From: CBDIBC01 sp965276635
GTDB lineage: Bacteria; Actinomycetota; Acidimicrobiia; Acidimicrobiales; Palsa-688
Length of the DNA stretch: 64,000 nucleotides
Direction: 5' to 3'
Assembly: GCA_965276635.1 (NCBI GenBank)
Contig: CBDIBC010000005.1
Coordinates: 1,860,001-1,924,000, forward strand
Positions 24,679-33,428 of this stretch are shown here, piece by piece. The notes below the pieces were generated by a model. The model was not told the origin of the DNA. It worked only from the letters and a program-made list of their open reading frames with translations, and ran no database searches. The stretch's first letter is position 1; every line of letters starts with the position of its first letter. The position numbers and the translations under genes are program-made.

Positions 24679-25653
24679 GTGCATAGGTTCCATGCCGGCC
24701 TCAAGGTCGCCCCCATCGTGTTGAGCCTGGTGGTCGCCGCCAGTGCGTGCGGCTCCACCGCAAGAGCGACTGCGGTGAAGCCGACCTCCGCGACCGCGAC
24801 GCACCCTCGTCCGGCCTTCCCGGCGACGGTCCGGGCGGCCAACGGGACCGTGACACTACCGGCGCGACCCACCGCCATCGTCTCGCTGTCCCCGACAGCC
24901 ACCGAGATGCTCTACGCCATCGGCGCCGGTGCCCAGGTGAAGGCGGTCGACAGCTACTCGGACTATCCGCCCGGCGTCCCCGTAACCAAGCTCAACGGCA
25001 GCGCCCCCAACGTCGAGGCCATCGCCAAGGAGCGACCTGATCTCGTGGTCGTCTCCACCGACACCTCCGGCTTCGACGCGCAGATGGCCAACCTCCACAT
25101 TCCCGTACTCTTCGACCCGGCGGCCGCCACGCTCTCCCAGGCCTACCAGCAGTACCTCGGGTTGGGCGCCGCCACCGGCAACCTGCCGGCCGCCAAGTCG
25201 GAGGTGGCGAGACTCCGGGCCAAGGTGACCCACATCGTGGCCACCGCACCGAGGCTGCCCGGTGGAGCCACGTACTACTACGAGCTCGACCCGACGTACT
25301 ACTCAGTGACCTCGGCGACCTTCGTGGGTCAGGTGCTCGGGCTGCTCGGCCTGCGGTCGATCGCCGACCGGGCCCAGGGGGCAGCCGCGAGTGGCGGCTA
25401 TCCGCAGATCAGCCCAGAGTTCGTCGTCCAGTCCAACCCCGCGTACGTGTTCCTGGCCGACACCATCTGCTGCGGCGCGAACGCCGGCTCCTATGGCGAC
25501 CGGCCCGGTTTCTCTGCGCTCGGCGCCGTGCGCTACGGGCGGATCATCGCTCTCAACGACGACATCGCCTCACGTTGGGGTCCCCGTATCACTGTGCTGC
25601 TACAAGAGGCGGCGGACGCGCTGAGAACCCATCCGGCGGTGAGGGCAGCATGA
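24679..25653 (+). CDS. btuF: Cobalamin ABC transporter substrate-binding lipoprotein, BtuF-like
   Basis: A 324-residue class III binding protein. The lipobox LVVAASACGS gives a lipidated Cys24. Then come the BtuF/FhuD fold segments (IVSLSPTATEMLYAIGAGAQ, DYPPGVP and ERPDLVVVSTD). It captures corrinoids outside the membrane and passes them to the permease encoded next. B12 riboswitch control and following btuC and btuD genes fix the substrate class. The GTG start follows a ggagct site. Confidence 0.88.
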   Translation: MHRFHAGLKVAPIVLSLVVAASACGSTARATAVKPTSATATHPRPAFPATVRAANGTVTLPARPTAIVSLSPTATEMLYAIGAGAQVKAVDSYSDYPPGVPVTKLNGSAPNVEAIAKERPDLVVVSTDTSGFDAQMANLHIPVLFDPAAATLSQAYQQYLGLGAATGNLPAAKSEVARLRAKVTHIVATAPRLPGGATYYYELDPTYYSVTSATFVGQVLGLLGLRSIADRAQGAAASGGYPQISPEFVVQSNPAYVFLADTICCGANAGSYGDRPGFSALGAVRYGRIIALNDDIASRWGPRITVLLQEAADALRTHPAVRAA

Positions 25654-26747
25654 TCCTGGCCGGCCGGACAACTGCTGGGCGGGGGCGGCGGCCGGCTACG
25701 AAGCCGGTGCTGGCGAGGGCGCGTCCGGCCTCATCGCGCCCGCCGATGCTGGTGGTCTCAGCCGCCCTGGTCATGGTCGTGGTCGTCGGCACCGCCGTCG
25801 GGCCGGCCGGCATACCGGTTCCCACGGTCGTCGGGGTCCTTCTGTCGCACGTACCTGTGTTGCACTTCCACACCACGGCGTCGGCGACCGATCAGGCCAT
25901 CGTGTGGCAGATCCGTTTGCCCCGGGTGATCCTCTCGGCTTTGGTGGGCTCCATGTTGGCGGCTGGAGGGGCGTCGTATCAGGGGGTGTTCCGCAATCCT
26001 CTCTCCGATCCGTACCTGCTCGGGGTGGCGGCGGGTGCCGGTCTTGGGGCCACGGTCGTGATCGTCTCCGGCGGGGGCCAGTCCGTGCTCCTCCCCATCG
26101 CCGCGTTTGGGGGAGCGACTGCCGCAGTGGTCGTTACCTACATTCTCGGTGCGACGCTCGGGGAACGGTCGGCAGGAGCTTCGATCGTGCTCGCCGGCGT
26201 GGCTGTCGCCGCGCTCCTCACCGCGGTGCAGACCTACCTGCAGCAGCAGCACGCCCCCGAGCTGCAGGAGGTCTACGCCTGGATCCTCGGGAGCCTCGCA
26301 GTGGCCACGTGGGGCGATGTGCGCCTGATCGTGCCCTACGTCGCCGTGAGCACCGCCGTCCTGTTCGCGCATCGCCGAGTGCTCGACGTGCTGCGGGTGG
26401 GCGAGGACGAGGCCAACAGCCTGGGCGTCCACGCCGCACGGGTCCGTCTCGTCGTCGTCGCCGCGGCCACGCTCGGCACCGCGGCTGCGGTGTCGGTTGG
26501 CGGCCTCATCGGTTTCGTCGGGATCATCGTCCCGCATGCCGTGCGGATGACCACCAACGCCAGCTACCGCGTGGTCCTGCCGGTGTCCATGGTCGGCGGG
26601 GCGGTCTTCTTGATGCTCGCCGACTTGGTGGCCCGCACCGTGCAGGCGCCGGGCGAGATACCCATCGGGGTGGTCACGGCCTTCGTTGGTGCACCGTTCT
26701 TCCTTCTGGTGCTGCGTTCGCGCCGGGCTCAGCAGAGTGTCTTCTGA
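25650..26747 (+). CDS. btuC: Cobalamin ABC transporter permease, BtuC/FecCD family
   Basis: A 365-residue FecCD permease with about ten hydrophobic helices from residue 35 on. Family markers include IRLPRVILSALVGSMLAAGG, GVFRNPLSDPYLLGVAAGAG and GFVGIIVPHAVRM. The ATG overlaps the btuF stop (ATGA). It forms the membrane channel for corrinoid import with BtuF and BtuD. Confidence 0.9.
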   Translation: MILAGRTTAGRGRRPATKPVLARARPASSRPPMLVVSAALVMVVVVGTAVGPAGIPVPTVVGVLLSHVPVLHFHTTASATDQAIVWQIRLPRVILSALVGSMLAAGGASYQGVFRNPLSDPYLLGVAAGAGLGATVVIVSGGGQSVLLPIAAFGGATAAVVVTYILGATLGERSAGASIVLAGVAVAALLTAVQTYLQQQHAPELQEVYAWILGSLAVATWGDVRLIVPYVAVSTAVLFAHRRVLDVLRVGEDEANSLGVHAARVRLVVVAAATLGTAAAVSVGGLIGFVGIIVPHAVRMTTNASYRVVLPVSMVGGAVFLMLADLVARTVQAPGEIPIGVVTAFVGAPFFLLVLRSRRAQQSVF

Positions 26748-26763
26748 TGGCGCGTCGATCGTG

Positions 26764-27609
26764 ATGCGACCATCGTCGGTCGCCGTCGACCAGGCGGCCG
26801 CCCACCAGATGGTTGACGTGCGCGGGCTGACAGTCCGCTTCGGCGACACGCCAGCGGTCACGGATCTCTCTGTCGCCGTGCGCCAGGGCGAATGGGTTGG
26901 GGTGATCGGGGCGAACGGCGCCGGCAAGACCACCTTCTTGCGCGCCGTCGCCGGTCTCGACCCCTACCAGGGGACCGTCACCCTCGATGGCCGGGAGGTC
27001 GCCGAGCTGTCGCGACGGCGATTGGCGCGCCTCGTCGCCTACGTCCCCCAGCACCCCCAACTCCCGTCGGACATGACTGCAGTCAGCTACGTGGCCCTCG
27101 GCCGCACCCCGCACCTCGGGTATTTCGGCTCCGAGGGGCCCACCGATCGGGCCCTCTGCCTCGATCTCCTCGCCCGTTTGGCGCTGAGCACGATGGCCCA
27201 CCGCCGTCTCGGGAACCTGTCGGGCGGTGAGATCCAGCGGCTGGTCCTGGCCCGGGCCCTGGCCCAGGAGGCGCCCGTGCTACTGCTGGACGAACCGACC
27301 AGCGCCCTCGATCTCAGCACCCGCGTCGAGGCCCTCGAGCTGGTCGACGAGCTGAGGGCCGAGCACCACCTCACGGTGATCGGCGCCATGCATGATCTCA
27401 CCCTGGCCGCCCAGTTCGCTGACCGGCTGGTCCTGCTCTCTGCCGGCTCGGTGGCCGCGGTCGGCTCGCCGAGCGAGGTGCTGGACGAGGGCAGCCTCGG
27501 CCGGCACTTCGGCGGGCGGGTCCAGGTGATACACACCGACGACGAGCTCGTCGTCGTGCCCCGCCGAACCCGTACCCGGAAAGGATCCGATGCCCACCGC
27601 ACCCCGTGA
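26764..27609 (+). CDS. btuD: Cobalamin ABC transporter ATP-binding protein, BtuD-like
   Basis: A 281-residue ABC ATPase. Walker A is GANGAGKTTFLRAVAG, the Q-loop region is VAYVPQHPQL, the signature is NLSGGEIQR and Walker B is VLLLDEPTSALD. The switch His is in MHDLTLAA. The ATG at 26764 is 16 bp after btuC, and a GTG at 26761 is an alternative. Its 3' end overlaps the cobO gene by 20 bp. Confidence 0.9.
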   Translation: MRPSSVAVDQAAAHQMVDVRGLTVRFGDTPAVTDLSVAVRQGEWVGVIGANGAGKTTFLRAVAGLDPYQGTVTLDGREVAELSRRRLARLVAYVPQHPQLPSDMTAVSYVALGRTPHLGYFGSEGPTDRALCLDLLARLALSTMAHRRLGNLSGGEIQRLVLARALAQEAPVLLLDEPTSALDLSTRVEALELVDELRAEHHLTVIGAMHDLTLAAQFADRLVLLSAGSVAAVGSPSEVLDEGSLGRHFGGRVQVIHTDDELVVVPRRTRTRKGSDAHRTP

Positions 27610-28156
27610 ACCTCCTGTCAAGCCCGCCTCGCCACGCCGGGTGGACTCGATCGTGCTCTTGAACACCGGCCATGGAAAAGGGAAGTCGTCGGCGGCGTTC
27701 GGCGTGATGGGCCGCGCCTGGGCGCGCGGTTGGCGGGTCTGCGTCGTACAGTTCGTCAAGGGCGGCAAGTGGCAGGTCGGCGAGCGCAAGCTCGCCGACC
27801 ACCTCGGCATCGAGTGGCAGACGCTCGGCGACGGTTTCACCTGGGAGTCGAAGGACATCGACGAGACGGTGGCCAAGGGCCGCCACGCCTGGCGCGTCGC
27901 CCGGGAGAAGCTGGCGAGCGGCGCCTACGAGATGGTCATCCTCGACGAGGTCACCTACGCCGTCAGCTACGGCTGGGTTGAAGTCGCCGACGTGGTCGGT
28001 GGCATTGTCGGGCGTTCCAAGAAGACCAATGTGGTCATCACCGGACGCGACGCCCCTCAGGAGTTGATCGACATTGCTGACACGGCCACGGAGATGAGAG
28101 TGATCAAACATGCTTACGCAAAGGGGATCCGGGCCGTCAAGGGCATCGAGTACTGA
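27590..28156 (+). CDS. cobO: Cob(I)yrinic acid a,c-diamide adenosyltransferase
   Basis: A 188-residue CobA/CobO-type corrinoid adenosyltransferase. The P-loop NTGHGKGKSSAAFG is at residue 27, VQFVKGGKW and ILDEVTYAVSYGWV follow, and the end ADTATEMRVIKHAY is family-typical. It attaches the adenosyl group to cobalt of incoming corrinoids, the first step of salvage. It overlaps btuD and is followed by cbiZ with a one-base overlap. Confidence 0.93.
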   Translation: MPTAPREPPVKPASPRRVDSIVLLNTGHGKGKSSAAFGVMGRAWARGWRVCVVQFVKGGKWQVGERKLADHLGIEWQTLGDGFTWESKDIDETVAKGRHAWRVAREKLASGAYEMVILDEVTYAVSYGWVEVADVVGGIVGRSKKTNVVITGRDAPQELIDIADTATEMRVIKHAYAKGIRAVKGIEY

Positions 28157-28791
28157 TGCATCCGGAGCTGACGACCCGGACAGAGAACGGGAGCGACCTC
28201 GACGTGCTCGTGTGGCGCCTGCGCCGCCCGGGCCTGGTGGCGTCGACCGCCGCAGCCCGTGGTGGTGTCGGTCTCCGGGAATGGGTCCTCAACGCGGAGG
28301 TGGCCGCCGACTACCGGCGGGTCGATACGTGCACCCACGTCGACGAGATCGCGGCCGGCGTCGGCCTGTCGGGGGTCGGGGTCGGCGTGCTCACCGCGGC
28401 GTCGGTGGCGGAGCGCACGACGGCGTCGGATGGTGGCGTGGATGTCGCCTCCACCGTCGGGCTGTCCCACCCGATGTGGGCCGCCGAACCCGACCAGCTC
28501 GTCGACCGGCCGGGTCAGGTCGGCACGATCAATATCGTCGTCACGGTGCCTGTGCGCCTCGAGGACGGAGCGCTCCTCAACGCCCTGACCACTGCGACGG
28601 AAGCCAAGGCGCAGGCGCTCGGCGAGGCCGGCTACCGCGCGACTGGCACCCCGAGCGACACCGTCACCGTCGTCTGCGCCGCAGAGGGCGAGGCGGCGAC
28701 GTTCGCCGGCCCACGTTCGGCGTGGGGTGCACCGCTGGCGCGCGCCGTCCATGGCGCGGTCCTGGTCGGCGCGCGGCACTGGATCCCGTGA
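28156..28791 (+). CDS. cbiZ: Adenosylcobinamide amidohydrolase
   Basis: A 211-residue CbiZ protein. Family segments include VASTAAARGGVGLREWVLNA, GVGVLTAASV and GTINIVVTVPVRLEDGALLNA. It removes the aminopropanol side chain of adenosylcobinamide, giving adenosylcobyric acid, so foreign-tailed corrinoids can be rebuilt. CbiZ is typical of archaea and occurs in a minority of bacteria. Finding it beside CobU means two entry routes for cobinamide. The TGATG junction couples it to cobO. Confidence 0.88.
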   Translation: MHPELTTRTENGSDLDVLVWRLRRPGLVASTAAARGGVGLREWVLNAEVAADYRRVDTCTHVDEIAAGVGLSGVGVGVLTAASVAERTTASDGGVDVASTVGLSHPMWAAEPDQLVDRPGQVGTINIVVTVPVRLEDGALLNALTTATEAKAQALGEAGYRATGTPSDTVTVVCAAEGEAATFAGPRSAWGAPLARAVHGAVLVGARHWIP

Positions 28792-29285
28792 TCACGCTCG
28801 TCCTCGGGGGGGCGCGCTCCGGCAAGTCCGCCGTCGCCGAACGCCTGGCGGCACGTGCCGGCCAGCCGGTCACCTACGTGGCCACCGCCACAGAGGGGAC
28901 CGATCCCGATCTCGACGCGCGGATCGTCGCTCACCGAGCCCGGCGCCCCCGCAGCTGGGCGACCACCGAGGCCGGCGCCGACCTGCCAGCCACGATCCGG
29001 GCACTGGCGGGAACGGTGCTCGTCGACTCGCTCGGGCCGTGGCTGGCGGCGAAACCTGGCATGGCGGTCGACGCCAGCGAGCTGTGCCGCACCCTGGTCG
29101 AGCGCCCTGGCGCCACGATCATCGTCTCCGACGAAGTCGGGCTTGGCGTCCACCCGTCGACCGAGCTCGGCCGGGCGTTCCGCGACGCGCTCGGCACTCT
29201 CAACCAGTCGGTGGCTGCTGTTTCCGACTCGGTCCTCCTGGTGGTGGCGGGTCGCACCTTGACCCTCGACGACGATGACCGTTGA
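28788..29285 (+). CDS. cobU: Adenosylcobinamide kinase / adenosylcobinamide-phosphate guanylyltransferase
   Basis: A 165-residue protein with the P-loop LVLGGARSGKSAVAERLA at residue 4. The guanylylated His lies in DARIVAHRARRPRSW, and VDSLGPWLA and IVSDEVGLGVHP follow. It phosphorylates adenosylcobinamide and then makes its GDP ester for nucleotide-loop assembly. GTG start overlapping the cbiZ stop (GTGA). Confidence 0.92.
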   Translation: MITLVLGGARSGKSAVAERLAARAGQPVTYVATATEGTDPDLDARIVAHRARRPRSWATTEAGADLPATIRALAGTVLVDSLGPWLAAKPGMAVDASELCRTLVERPGATIIVSDEVGLGVHPSTELGRAFRDALGTLNQSVAAVSDSVLLVVAGRTLTLDDDDR

Positions 29286-30013
29286 TGCAGCGAGCACTGG
29301 CCTTTCTGACCCCGTTCGGGCGCAGCTCGACGCCCGACCCGTCGACGTTGGCGTGGTTCCCCGTTGTCGGCGCCCTGGTCGGCCTCGCCGTCGGCGGGGT
29401 CTGGTGGATCGCCTTCCAGGCGTGGCCCCCCCTCGTGGCGGCGGCGATCGTGGTCGGCAGTGACCTGGCCTTCACTGGACTCCTCCACGTCGACGGGTTG
29501 GCCGATGCCGGTGACGGTTTGCTCGCCCCTCTCAGCCGGGATCGTCGGCTGGCAGCCATGGCCGACCCGGGTGTCGGCGCCTTCGGTCTGGTCAGCGTCG
29601 TCGTCGTAGTGCTGTTGCGCTACGCCGCGTTCGCGTCCACCCGTCCGGCCGTGGTTTTCGTCGCCGGGGTCTGGTGCGCCTCTCGGAGCGCCATCGTGGT
29701 CATGATGGAGGTGCTGCCTTACGCTCGACCTGGCGGTCTGGCCGAGACGTTCCTGACGAGCTCCGAAGACACCGACCACCGGCGCCAGGCCGTGCGGCGC
29801 GGCACTCTGGCCGTCGGAATGCTGGCCGCGTTCGTGATGGCGGTGGTCGGCCGTGGCTTACATGGTCTGGTCGCCGTCGGCCTCGAGCTCGTGGCGATCG
29901 CCGCGGTGGGCGCGCTCGCACAGCGCCGCATCGGTGGGTTCACCGGCGACGTGCTGGGTGCGTCGTGCATGGTCGGCGAGACCGCCGCGCTCCTCGTGTC
30001 GGTGACCCGATGA
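29285..30013 (+). CDS. cobS: Adenosylcobinamide-GDP ribazoletransferase (cobalamin synthase)
   Basis: A 242-residue membrane protein with six or so hydrophobic segments. The conserved metal-binding signature is LLHVDGLADAGDGLLAPLSR near residue 62. The rest of the pattern (MADPGVGAFGL and RIGGFTGDVLGASCMVGE) is also typical of CobS. It joins adenosylcobinamide-GDP and alpha-ribazole (phosphate) to give cobalamin (phosphate). The ATG overlaps the cobU stop. Confidence 0.93.
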   Translation: MQRALAFLTPFGRSSTPDPSTLAWFPVVGALVGLAVGGVWWIAFQAWPPLVAAAIVVGSDLAFTGLLHVDGLADAGDGLLAPLSRDRRLAAMADPGVGAFGLVSVVVVVLLRYAAFASTRPAVVFVAGVWCASRSAIVVMMEVLPYARPGGLAETFLTSSEDTDHRRQAVRRGTLAVGMLAAFVMAVVGRGLHGLVAVGLELVAIAAVGALAQRRIGGFTGDVLGASCMVGETAALLVSVTR

Positions 30014-30927
30014 GCGGACCGCACTTTGGACTGCCGCGACCGCTCGGGGCCGCCCTCGGGATCGTGGCCGACCGGATCGTCGGTGAGCCGCCGACACCGT
30101 TGCACCCCGTCGTGCATTTCGGTCGGGGCATGCAGGCGCTCGAGCGGCGGCTCTACCGCGACCGGGTGGACGCAGGAGTGGCCCACGTAGTGCTCGGGAC
30201 AGCCGCGGGATGCGCCGCCGGGGCCGCCGTACGGTCGGTGACGACAGCCACGGCTCTCGCCGTGGGTGGGCGGGGGTTGGCCCGTGCTGCGCAGGACGTG
30301 GGCGCGGCGCTCGGCGTTGGGGACCACGAGCGCGCCCGCCTCCTGCTCCCAGCCCTCGTCGGAAGGGACACGGCGACGCTCACCGAAGCCGAGATCGCCC
30401 GGGCCACCGTCGAGTCGGTCGCAGAGAACACGGTGGACGCCCTCGTCGCCCCAGCGCTGTGGGCCGCGCTCGCCGGGGCCCCGGGCGCCCTCGCCTATCG
30501 GGCTGTCAACACGATGGATGCCATGGTCGGCCACCACTCGGATCGCTACGAGCACTACGGCTGGGCGAGCGCCAGGCTCGACGACGTCGCCAACTGGGTC
30601 CCGGCCCGCTGCACCGCCGCCTTGGTCATCCTGGTCCGCCCGACATCCGCCCGGGCCGTCCGCCAGGCCCTGCACACCCAGGCATCGGCCCACCCGTCCC
30701 CCAACTCCGGAGTCGCCGAGGCCGCCTTCGCGGCAGCCCTCGGCATCCGCCTCGGCGGCCGCAACCGCTACGGCGAGCGCGTCGAGGAGCGCCCACCGCT
30801 CGGATGGGGCCGCCCGGCCGCGCCCGAGGACATCGACCGGGCGGTCCGTCTCTGCCGCGATGTCGGCACTGCGCTCGCGGTGGCACTGGGCGTCGTCGGC
30901 GCGGCCCGATGGCGGTCGGGGCGATGA
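30010..30927 (+). CDS. cbiB: Adenosylcobinamide-phosphate synthase
   Basis: A 305-residue CbiB/CobD membrane protein. The opening DRIVGEPPTPLHPVVHFGR is the family signature. Later come ATVESVAENTVDALVAPALW, YRAVNTMDAMVGH and HPSPNSGVAEAAFAAALGI. It attaches aminopropanol (phosphate) to adenosylcobyric acid, restoring what CbiZ removes. The ATGA overlap couples it to cobS. Confidence 0.93.
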   Translation: MSGPHFGLPRPLGAALGIVADRIVGEPPTPLHPVVHFGRGMQALERRLYRDRVDAGVAHVVLGTAAGCAAGAAVRSVTTATALAVGGRGLARAAQDVGAALGVGDHERARLLLPALVGRDTATLTEAEIARATVESVAENTVDALVAPALWAALAGAPGALAYRAVNTMDAMVGHHSDRYEHYGWASARLDDVANWVPARCTAALVILVRPTSARAVRQALHTQASAHPSPNSGVAEAAFAAALGIRLGGRNRYGERVEERPPLGWGRPAAPEDIDRAVRLCRDVGTALAVALGVVGAARWRSGR

Positions 30928-31877
30928 CGGCGATCCCTCCCGCCGGTGCCCACGGCGGCGACGGTCCTCGCATCGCCCGTGCCCTGGGCATCGCCCCCGA
31001 AGAGATCCTCGACCTGTCACTTTCCCTCAACCCCGTCGCCGCCAACCCGAGGCCGATCGTCGCCGCCCACCTCGACGCCCTCGGGCACTACCCCGACCCC
31101 GGAGACGCCGAGGCCGCACTGGCCACCACCATGGGCATCGACCCGGATCGGCTCCTGCTCACCAACGGGGGCGCCGAGGCCATCCGCTTGGTCGCGGCCG
31201 AGCTGGACGGCTCGGTCACCGAACCGGAGTTCTCCCTGCACCCCCGGGGCGGCGGGCCACGCTGGCGCTCCAACCCCCACAGCCCGACGGGCCTCCTGTC
31301 GGGGCCGTCGGAGCGGGCCGGAGTGTGGGACGAAGCGTTTTACGCTATCGCCACCGGAGAATGGACGCGCGGTGATGAAGGGGTGACGGTGGTCGGATCG
31401 CTGACCAAGCTGCTCGCCTGTCCTGGGCTCCGGGCCGGCTACGTGCTCGCCGAGCCGGCGCTGATCGGTGCCTGCCGCCGACGCCAGGGACCGTGGTCGG
31501 TGAACGGCTTGGCGGCTGCCGCTCTCCCCGAGCTCCTTTCCGCCGTCGACTTGCACCGCACGCACACCGGGGTGGCTGAACTCCGCGATCGGCTGCGCTC
31601 GGTCCTGCATAACCACACCCTCTCGGTGCGGCCGTCGAATGCCAACTGGGTCCTCGTCGAGCACCCTGACTTGAGGGGCCTCCTCGCTCCGGAGGGAATC
31701 GTCGTCCGCCACTGCGCCAGCTTCGGCCTGCCCGGGATCACTCGGATCGCGGTGCCCGACGAGGTCGGCCTGGCTCGTCTCGACACCGCGCTGGCCAAGG
31801 TGCTGGCCGGGCGCCAGGCTCAGGGCAGCGTGCGCCGTCCCCATCCGGTCGGGTGGCGCCGTCCGCCGGGCTCGTGA
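30924..31877 (+). CDS. Threonine-phosphate decarboxylase-like PLP enzyme (CobC/CobD aminotransferase fold)
   Basis: A 317-residue fold-type I PLP protein. The N-terminal GGDGPRIARALGIAPEEILDLSLSLNP layout is typical of L-threonine-O-3-phosphate decarboxylases. The PLP Lys is in GSLTKLLACPGLRAGY and the substrate Arg region is near the end (GITRIAVPDEV). It is expected to supply aminopropanol phosphate for CbiB. It is shorter than usual (about 350). The ATG overlaps the cbiB stop. Confidence 0.85.
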   Translation: MTAIPPAGAHGGDGPRIARALGIAPEEILDLSLSLNPVAANPRPIVAAHLDALGHYPDPGDAEAALATTMGIDPDRLLLTNGGAEAIRLVAAELDGSVTEPEFSLHPRGGGPRWRSNPHSPTGLLSGPSERAGVWDEAFYAIATGEWTRGDEGVTVVGSLTKLLACPGLRAGYVLAEPALIGACRRRQGPWSVNGLAAAALPELLSAVDLHRTHTGVAELRDRLRSVLHNHTLSVRPSNANWVLVEHPDLRGLLAPEGIVVRHCASFGLPGITRIAVPDEVGLARLDTALAKVLAGRQAQGSVRRPHPVGWRRPPGS

Positions 31878-33370
31878 GCGGGTCACTGCTGGTCGTCGGC
31901 ACGTCGTCGGGTGCCGGCAAGAGCACGGTCGTCACCGGATTGTGCCGATGGCTGCGGCGCCAGGGCGTGCGCGTCGCCCCGTTCAAGGCGCAGAACATGT
32001 CCAACAACTCCTATGTCACCGCCGACGGGGGAGAGATCGGTCGGGCACAGGCCGCCCAGGCCATGGCTGCCGGCGTCGAACCCGAGGTCGCCATGAACCC
32101 GGTGCTCCTCAAACCCGGATCCGACCGTCGCAGTCACCTGATCGTGCTCGGCCAACCCGCAGGAACAGTCGACGCCTCGACCGGCTGGGCGCGCAAGCGG
32201 GAGCTGCTCGACGTTGTCGTCGCGTCCCATCGGACCCTTCTCGCCCGGTTCGACGTGGTCATCTGCGAGGGCGCCGGTAGCCCGGCCGAGATCAACCTTC
32301 GCGATTCCGACATCGTCAACATGGGCTTCGCCCGGGCCGCGGACGTGCCGGCCGTGCTCGTCGGCGACATCGACCGTGGGGGAGTCTTCGCGTCTTTGGT
32401 CGGCACGCTGGCGGTGCTCGAACGGCAGGACCAGGACCTGGTGCGCGGCTTCATCGTCAACCGCTTCCGCGGCGATCGCGGCCTACTCCGGCCGGGACTC
32501 GACGAGCTCGGCACGTTGACGGGCCGGTCGGTGCTCGGCGTCCTCCCCCATCACGAAGGACTCGAGATTGACTCGGAGGACGCCCTGGCCTGGTCATCGT
32601 GGGGCGGGGGTCCTTCGACGCTCGCGGCCGAAGTGCTGACGGTAGGGGTACTGCGCCTGCCGCGTGCGTCCAACCTGACCGACGTGGAGCCGTTGGTCCA
32701 GGAGCCGGGAGTGACGGTGCTGCCGGTAACCCGCCCGGAGCAGCTGGAGCACTGCGACCTGGTGATCGTGCCGGGCTCCAGAGCGACTGTCGATGACCTC
32801 GAGTGGGTACGCCGTCGCGGCTTCGACGTCGCGCTCGGCCGCCGCGCGGCGGCCGGAGGTTCCATCCTCGGTATCTGTGGCGGATTCCAGATGCTCGGCC
32901 GCACCATCCTCGACGACATGGAGAGCGGGGCCGGTGTCGTTGCCGGACTCGGGCTTCTCCCGGTGCGGACGACGTTCAGGAGTGACAAGACGGTCACTCG
33001 GACGCAGGCCATGCTCGACGACGGTGTCGAGGTCCGGGGCTACGAGATCCATCACGGCGACGTGGTCCGAGAAGGAGGGAATCCGTGGTTCGCCGACCAG
33101 GGATGCGTGGCCGGTCCGGTCGCAGGGTCACTCTGGCACGGGCTGTTCGACAACGACCGCTGGCGACAGCGCTACCTCACAGACGCCGCCCGGAGGTGCG
33201 GCAAGTCGTTCGTCGCCGACCCGACGATTATCTTCGAGCAACGACGGGAAACGCGCTTCGAGACGCTCGCCGACCTCGTCGACCGCTATCTCGACACCGC
33301 CGCGCTCGAGGCGATCTGGGAAGACCGACGGCGCCCCCGGCTGCCCCGCCTGACCATCGAGCTGACATGA
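31874..33370 (+). CDS. cobQ: Cobyric acid synthase (glutamine-hydrolysing)
   Basis: A 498-residue CobQ/CbiP enzyme that amidates four side chains of adenosylcobyrinic acid a,c-diamide. The N-terminal dethiobiotin-synthetase-like ATPase has VVGTSSGAGKSTVVTGLCRW and FKAQNMSNNSYVT. The C-terminal class I glutamine amidotransferase-type half has the nucleophile in LGICGGFQMLG and the His-containing GYEIHHGDV. The GTG overlaps the preceding stop. No corrin-ring genes are present, so it probably acts on salvaged, partly amidated corrinoids. Confidence 0.93.
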   Translation: MSGSLLVVGTSSGAGKSTVVTGLCRWLRRQGVRVAPFKAQNMSNNSYVTADGGEIGRAQAAQAMAAGVEPEVAMNPVLLKPGSDRRSHLIVLGQPAGTVDASTGWARKRELLDVVVASHRTLLARFDVVICEGAGSPAEINLRDSDIVNMGFARAADVPAVLVGDIDRGGVFASLVGTLAVLERQDQDLVRGFIVNRFRGDRGLLRPGLDELGTLTGRSVLGVLPHHEGLEIDSEDALAWSSWGGGPSTLAAEVLTVGVLRLPRASNLTDVEPLVQEPGVTVLPVTRPEQLEHCDLVIVPGSRATVDDLEWVRRRGFDVALGRRAAAGGSILGICGGFQMLGRTILDDMESGAGVVAGLGLLPVRTTFRSDKTVTRTQAMLDDGVEVRGYEIHHGDVVREGGNPWFADQGCVAGPVAGSLWHGLFDNDRWRQRYLTDAARRCGKSFVADPTIIFEQRRETRFETLADLVDRYLDTAALEAIWEDRRRPRLPRLTIELT

Positions 33371-33428
33371 TCGGGCCCGTACCGGGCCGAGGCCTCCTCG
33401 CCCCCACCGTCCACGCCGGGACACCCTC